Shown here in pieces: positions 13,684-17,296 of a stretch of 17,296 nt of DNA (position 1 is its first letter; the number at the start of each line of letters is the position of its first letter). Under the pieces are notes generated by a model that worked only from the letters and a program-made list of their open reading frames with translations, was not told where the DNA came from and searched no databases. Position numbers and translations under genes: made by a program. Source of the stretch: a bacterium (GTDB taxonomy: Bacteria; Chlamydiota; Chlamydiia; Chlamydiales; 2-12-FULL-49-11); NCBI GenBank assembly GCA_022600215.1, contig JAHZKV010000010.1:1-17296 (forward strand), read 5' to 3'.

Positions 13684-14649
13684 ATGGGCCTTTTCAAAAG
13701 ATACAAAAATCCACACATCAAGCGACTGAAACGAACGCCTGTTCACTTTATTGCTTGGTTTTTAGGGTTTTACAAAGATAAAGAGAAAACAGCTGTTCCA
13801 GAAGGTTTTTCCTATCCTATTTCGAAAAGGGAAGGGGAATCGCGTGCTACTTTTATCAATCATTGCACCTATTTAATTGAAGTTTTTGGCCTTACGATAT
13901 TAACTGATCCTATATGGAATAAGAGATGCTCCCCAGTTTCTTTTGCTGGACCAAAAAGAAAGCATGATCCACACATGGATATTGAAGAAATAAAGAAGCT
14001 CGATTATGTTTTTGTGAGTCATAACCATTATGATCATTTAGATCTTCCATCTATCCGAAGAATTCATCAACATTTTCCTCAGGTAACCTTTATTGTTCCT
14101 GCGGGCTTAAAAAAGTGGTTTGAAAAGAAGGGGATATCAAAAGTTATTGAGCTAGATTGGTGGCAAACCGTACGTTTTTGTTCGAAAAAAGGGGCGCAAG
14201 AACTGGAAGTTGCGGCAGTCCCTGCTCAACACCATTCTGGTAGAGGTTTTTTTGATGGGAATAAGTCCTTATGGGCTGGATTTGTAGCAACTATTTCCCA
14301 CAAAGGGCAAAGAAAGCGCTTTTATTTTGCAGGAGATACCGCTTATAATGAGCATGATTTTAAGAAGATAGGGAAAAGATTTTCTGATATAGACTTATCT
14401 ATTTGTCCTATTGGGACCTATTCACCTAAAAAATTTATGGAAACCGTCCATCTTAGTCCTGCAGGGGCTGTTGCTATTCATAAAGATATAGGGACGAAGC
14501 TAAGTGTTGGGATGCACTGGGCAACTTTTTGCCTTTCAGAAGAGCCGGCAGATGCCCCTCCATATGATTTGTATAAAGAGATGGAAAAAAACAACTTAGA
14601 TCATAGTACATTTCTCCCTATCCCCCCTGGTGAAAGCGTTGCCTGGTAA
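13684..14649 (+). CDS. NAPE-PLD-like metallo-beta-lactamase-fold hydrolase
   Basis: Zinc hydrolase of the metallo-beta-lactamase fold, in the branch of N-acyl-phosphatidylethanolamine phospholipase D and related COG2220 proteins. Metal ligands visible: SHNHYDHLD (112-120, HxHxDH), AQHHSGRG (181-188), FAGDTAY (215-221, D218) and HWATF (278-282). The NAPE-PLD-style block PIGTYSPKKFMETVHLSP (242-259) and the following AVAIHKDIG are also present, and all catalytic residues are intact. 321 aa, normal. The first 30 residues are basic with a short hydrophobic stretch (HFIAWFLGFY, 21-30) that might touch the membrane. Substrate could be a phospholipid or another phosphodiester/lactone; not decidable here. 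No good Shine-Dalgarno; 45 bp after pfp, possibly cotranscribed. Confidence 0.85.
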   Translation: MGLFKRYKNPHIKRLKRTPVHFIAWFLGFYKDKEKTAVPEGFSYPISKREGESRATFINHCTYLIEVFGLTILTDPIWNKRCSPVSFAGPKRKHDPHMDIEEIKKLDYVFVSHNHYDHLDLPSIRRIHQHFPQVTFIVPAGLKKWFEKKGISKVIELDWWQTVRFCSKKGAQELEVAAVPAQHHSGRGFFDGNKSLWAGFVATISHKGQRKRFYFAGDTAYNEHDFKKIGKRFSDIDLSICPIGTYSPKKFMETVHLSPAGAVAIHKDIGTKLSVGMHWATFCLSEEPADAPPYDLYKEMEKNNLDHSTFLPIPPGESVAW

Positions 14650-14667
14650 TTTATAGTTTGTTATAAT
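14639..14667 (+). promoter_or_regulatory. promoter of methyltransferase gene (near-leaderless)
   Basis: TTGCCT (14639-14644), 17-bp spacer, perfect TATAAT (14662-14667). Predicted start near 14674, only about 2 nt before the ATG at 14676, and no Shine-Dalgarno is present, so the transcript would be leaderless. Confidence 0.5.
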
Positions 14668-14675
14668 CATTCATT

Positions 14676-15254
14676 ATGAACGAGTATATTTGTTATCCTT
14701 TTCTTATCAAAATTGATATCAAACTCTTTTTTTCTTATTTTTTTCTTAATCCATATAGAGCTGTTAGGAAGCATTTAGAGAGAAAAGGAGAGCGATCCCC
14801 CCATCAGTATGGAGAGACGCCTGTTAAGGTCATAGAGAAGCTGATAAAGGCTTCTGGGGGTATTAACAAGTATCAATACTTTGTGGATTTAGGGGCTGGG
14901 AGAGGAAGAGTATGCGCTTTTGTTCAAAAAATATTTGGTTGTAAAGTTTTTGCTTTTGAGCAATTGAGAGTCTTTGTAAAAAAAGGAAAAAAACTCTTTC
15001 CTAAAGTCCATTTCACTTATGGAAATTTTTTAGACCAAGATCTTAAGAAGTTTGATCTTATCTATTTATATGGAACCATGATGAAGGAGAAGGAAATTGT
15101 TGCTTTTACCCAAAAAGTAGGACAAAGAACAAGAGTAATTACTATTTCTTACCCATTAACCGACTATGACTCCAGGTTTAAGGTGATAAACGAAGTGGAG
15201 GTAGAGTTTCCATGGGGCAAGACAAAAGGGTATATCCAAAAACTAAGAGGATAG
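14676..15254 (+). CDS. small class I SAM-dependent methyltransferase
   Basis: Rossmann-fold methyltransferase of 192 aa. Motif I is YFVDLGAGRGRVC (68-80), followed by the acidic post-I strand VFAFEQ (91-96) and a motif IV-like FDLIYLYGT (126-134). The ending GYIQKLRG is typical of the last beta strand. An N-terminal hydrophobic, Phe-rich segment (about 8-25, LFFSYFFLNPYR) may be a membrane contact. Substrate unknown; similar small enzymes are usually annotated only as 'class I SAM methyltransferase'. The start ATG has no Shine-Dalgarno but no other start codon in frame would preserve the domain. It lies 26 bp after the hydrolase gene on the same strand and converges with the transporter gene. 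Confidence 0.78.
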   Translation: MNEYICYPFLIKIDIKLFFSYFFLNPYRAVRKHLERKGERSPHQYGETPVKVIEKLIKASGGINKYQYFVDLGAGRGRVCAFVQKIFGCKVFAFEQLRVFVKKGKKLFPKVHFTYGNFLDQDLKKFDLIYLYGTMMKEKEIVAFTQKVGQRTRVITISYPLTDYDSRFKVINEVEVEFPWGKTKGYIQKLRG

Positions 15255-15299
15255 GGGCTCCACTTTTCCAAACGCTCCAGAAAAACGATAATTCCTTAT

Positions 15300-16733
15300 T
15301 TAATCTTTTGCATCTGGTCTAAAAGCACCATACCAAGAAGGTTTTTTGAAGGAGTGGATGATAAAAGGAATAGCTGTCATGATCACAAGTCCTATGATTA
15401 AAAATCCTTCATATACATAAGTATTACCAGTGTCAATTTGTGCAGGGGGCACAAAGAGTATAATAAAAGCAAAGAGACATGTTAATATTCCTAAAATTGC
15501 TACGGCCCACATTCCTTTATGAGGGTGAGGAATACGATACGCTCTTGGTACCAAAGGTTGAGAATAGCGAAGCTTGATAGCGGAAATAAACATCAATATA
15601 TACATGAGCAAATAGAGCTGTGTGGAAAGAGCGGTTAATATCCAATAAGCACTACTAATGTTTGGCATGAGGGTGAAGACTAGCGATACGATAGTTACAA
15701 TAATAGCTTGAGTGACTAAGATGTTTACTGGAACATTGTCCTTATTAGTAATTTGATAGTATGGAGGGAGGTTTCCGTGTTGGGTGGTGGTAAAAAGTGC
15801 TTTTACGGGACCAATAATCCACGCATTCACCTCTCCAATGGCTCCAAAGACCAGTAAAATACCAAGCACGTGGATCATCCAGCTCATATGGAAGTGATCT
15901 AAAAAGACGGTGAGGGCCTCCATTAGTCCAGCAACAAGGTTTACGTTATCAAGTGGGATAACTACGCCAATTGCTAGGGATCCGAGCATAAAGAGGAAGA
16001 AGGTGATAAGAGCTGCAAAGATAATACCTTTTGGGTAGTTTCTTTGTGGGTCTTTTACCTCACTTGCATATCCAGAGGAAACTTCTAATCCTGCAAATGC
16101 AAGGAAGAGGCCTCCTAGAAAAGAGAGGTGTTCTATGGAGTCTAGTTTTGGGATAAGTGCTTCCCATGAAAACTCGATATAGGAAGGGTTACCAGCAGAG
16201 AGCCAAACACATCCTAACAAGATTAAGAAAACTCCAGGGGCAATGGTTCCTGCAATAACGCCAAGGGTAGAAAACCATGCGGACATTTTTATCCCTTTAA
16301 AGTTCATCACAGTAACACTCCAAAAGCTGATCAATACTACAGCAAGTACGTAGTATTTGCTTTCAGCAATAGGGGGATAAAAGACATAGGCAAGGGTTGC
16401 TGCAATAAAGGATAAGATAGCGGGATACCAAGCGACGTTGTGGATCCATTGGAGCCAAATAGCAACAAATCCCCATGTATCTCCAAAGGCTTCTCGGACC
16501 CAGATGTAAATACCACCAGACTTTGGCCAGCCTGTTGCAAGTTCTGCAGAAACAAGTGCGCAAGGCATCAAAAAGCAAAATCCTACAATTAAAAAGAGGG
16601 AAAGAACAGAGAATCCATAGGAGGCAACAAGGGGAAGGTTACGCAAAGATGCCATGATGGAGACGTTTAACATCACCAATATAAAGACCGATATTACGCG
16701 CTTTCCACCTTTTTTTGTTTCTGATAATTCCAC
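15300..16733 (-). CDS. APC-superfamily amino-acid transporter
   Basis: Inner-membrane transporter of 477 aa with about 12 membrane helices spread over residues 12-465. The N-terminal half carries NLPLVASYG (32-40), AELATGWPKSGGIYIWVREAFG (from residue 64) and WLQWIHNVAWYP (93-104). A middle block reads GLEVSSGYASEVKDPQRNYPKG. These are typical of the glutamate:GABA-antiporter-like branch of the APC superfamily. It probably exchanges or imports an amino acid from the host; the exact substrate cannot be read. The start is GTG (16731-16733) with AAAGGA 6 nt upstream. Own promoter; divergent from the Hc2-like histone gene with 230 bp between starts. Confidence 0.9.
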   Translation of the reverse strand: MELSETKKGGKRVISVFILVMLNVSIMASLRNLPLVASYGFSVLSLFLIVGFCFLMPCALVSAELATGWPKSGGIYIWVREAFGDTWGFVAIWLQWIHNVAWYPAILSFIAATLAYVFYPPIAESKYYVLAVVLISFWSVTVMNFKGIKMSAWFSTLGVIAGTIAPGVFLILLGCVWLSAGNPSYIEFSWEALIPKLDSIEHLSFLGGLFLAFAGLEVSSGYASEVKDPQRNYPKGIIFAALITFFLFMLGSLAIGVVIPLDNVNLVAGLMEALTVFLDHFHMSWMIHVLGILLVFGAIGEVNAWIIGPVKALFTTTQHGNLPPYYQITNKDNVPVNILVTQAIIVTIVSLVFTLMPNISSAYWILTALSTQLYLLMYILMFISAIKLRYSQPLVPRAYRIPHPHKGMWAVAILGILTCLFAFIILFVPPAQIDTGNTYVYEGFLIIGLVIMTAIPFIIHSFKKPSWYGAFRPDAKD

Positions 16734-16769
16734 AAAATATCCTTTTCTAAATTTTTGTATAAAAGATTT

Positions 16770-16797
16770 TTTATACTCTATTTTAGGATTCCTGCAA
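16770..16797 (-). promoter_or_regulatory. promoter of APC transporter gene
   Basis: On the minus strand: TTGCAG (16797-16792), 16-bp spacer, TATAAA (16775-16770), about 35 nt before the GTG start. Confidence 0.5.
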
Positions 16798-16820
16798 AGC
16801 TCTATCTATAATATGTAAGG

Positions 16821-16872
16821 CAAAAACTTTTGTAATCATGTAGTGATGAGGAAGTTAGGAAAAACTTTTCCT
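16821..16872. promoter_or_regulatory. two palindromes with shared core AAAAACTTTT
   Basis: CAAAAACTTTTG (16821-16832) and AGGAAAAACTTTTCCT (16857-16872) have the same 10-bp core (at 16822-16831 and 16860-16869) 38 bp apart and are both inverted repeats around the central AC. The second abuts the -35 of the Hc2-like gene. Paired operator sites for a dimeric regulator are possible. Confidence 0.35.
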
Positions 16873-16873
16873 T

Positions 16874-16901
16874 TTGCTAGCTTTTATTGTTTTTATATAC
16901 A
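16874..16901 (+). promoter_or_regulatory. promoter of Hc2-like histone gene
   Basis: TTGCTA (16874-16879), 16-bp spacer, TATACA (16896-16901). Predicted start near 16908, giving a leader of about 55 nt. I found no convincing sigma-28-type element here, although hctB of Chlamydia trachomatis is sigma-28 controlled. Confidence 0.5.
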
Positions 16902-16913
16902 TAGTCGAGGAGC

Positions 16914-16940
16914 AAAGAAGGGGAAAATCCCCCTTTTTTT
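16914..16940 (+). terminator. terminator-like hairpin in the Hc2-like gene leader
   Basis: GGGG (16920-16923), 6-nt loop, CCCC (16930-16933) with seven T (16934-16940); A residues upstream can extend the stem. It has the shape of an intrinsic terminator but lies between the predicted promoter and the ATG, 23 bp before the start codon, with no plus-strand gene before it. An attenuator, or the end of a short leader RNA, is possible. Confidence 0.55.
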
Positions 16941-16963
16941 CACTAAATATTTAGGAGAATACT

Positions 16964-17296
16964 ATGAAATCAAGAAGAACAACAAGATCTAGAAGCAGAA
17001 GAGCTGCTCCTTCTAGAGCTCGTGCTAGAAGAAAGACTTCTAGAAAAAAAGCAGCATTTTCTATGAAAAAAGTATGGAATTGGATGAGACGTTATTTCTC
17101 ATTAAAACCAATGAATGCAACGAGAAAAAAATCTGCTGCAAAAAGAAAAACAGCAAAACGTACGACACGTAGAACTACTGCAAGAAAAAGTCCTGCAAAA
17201 CGTAAAACAACTGCTCGTAGAGGGACTGCAAAAAGAGGTGTTTCTCGAAGGAAAACCACAAAAACGGTTGCTCGTAGAAAAACTACAAGAAGAAAA
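16964..17296 (+). CDS. hctB: histone H1-like protein Hc2 type (3' end missing)
   Basis: Strongly basic DNA-binding protein; 111 residues seen, open at the right edge. About 29 Arg and 20 Lys, no acidic residue, with Ala/Thr/Ser-rich repeats of the type AKRKTA, TARKSPAKRKTTARR. This is the composition and repeat style of chlamydial Hc2 (HctB), which condenses the chromosome in the infectious elementary body and is made late in development. An unusual aromatic/hydrophobic segment (KKVWNWMRRYFSLKP, 35-49) interrupts the repeats. AGGAG lies 6 nt before the ATG. Hc2 proteins vary greatly in length through repeat number, so the missing length cannot be estimated. A ribosomal or protamine-like protein is the less likely alternative. 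Confidence 0.8.
   Translation, partial: MKSRRTTRSRSRRAAPSRARARRKTSRKKAAFSMKKVWNWMRRYFSLKPMNATRKKSAAKRKTAKRTTRRTTARKSPAKRKTTARRGTAKRGVSRRKTTKTVARRKTTRRK

Noticed and set aside
1..17296. Search for tRNA, rRNA, transposase, integrase or phage genes
   Set aside because: No tRNA-like cloverleaf, rRNA stretch or mobile-element protein motif was recognised on either strand; small RNAs cannot be excluded by eye.

Overview
The window reads as chromosomal DNA of a member of the phylum Chlamydiota, most likely one of the larger-genome 'environmental' lineages rather than Chlamydia itself. The grounds are a histone H1-like Hc2 gene at the right end, a PPi-dependent phosphofructokinase of the long chlamydial type, a zwf-opcA-pgl oxidative pentose phosphate cluster, several small bilobed/triple-hydrophobic membrane proteins of inclusion-protein style, an A+T-rich composition, and near-consensus housekeeping-type promoters. 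I cannot name the genus from the sequence alone.

Layout, left to right. (1) A left-truncated ArgP-type LysR regulator is divergent from a free-standing B3/4-domain protein (1-1475). (2) A secreted serine hydrolase of the beta-lactamase/class C fold and a DUF502 membrane protein lie on the minus strand (1527-3965). (3) Divergent from them is a tandem pair of paralogous proteins with Ser/Asp-rich N-termini and a C-terminal domain that carries the His/His/Lys pattern of bacterial EndoU ribonucleases, each behind a copy of the same 72-bp leader. A 47-codon ORF that resembles their N-terminal region follows (4035-6542). This is the most unusual part of the window. (4) A tightly overlapping minus-strand operon zwf-opcA-pgl (9907-6562) supplies NADPH and 6-phosphogluconate. 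(5) Three small three-helix membrane proteins, probably diverged paralogues, flank the 16S rRNA maturation nuclease gene ruvX (10099-11914). (6) On the plus strand come pfp (glycolysis), a NAPE-PLD-like metallo-beta-lactamase-fold hydrolase and a small SAM-dependent methyltransferase (12088-15254). (7) An APC-superfamily amino-acid transporter on the minus strand is divergent from the Hc2-like histone gene, which runs off the right edge.

How it fits together. pfp and the zwf cluster are core carbon metabolism of an intracellular bacterium that uses host glucose phosphates, and the transporter brings in or exchanges amino acids. The Hc2-like protein would compact the chromosome in the infectious form. 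The EndoU-like pair and the small membrane proteins are the accessory, probably host- or competitor-directed, part. No rRNA, tRNA, transposase, integrase, CRISPR array or plasmid-type gene was seen. Promoters listed are pattern matches by eye (-35/-10 with 16-17 bp spacing) and are not experimentally supported.
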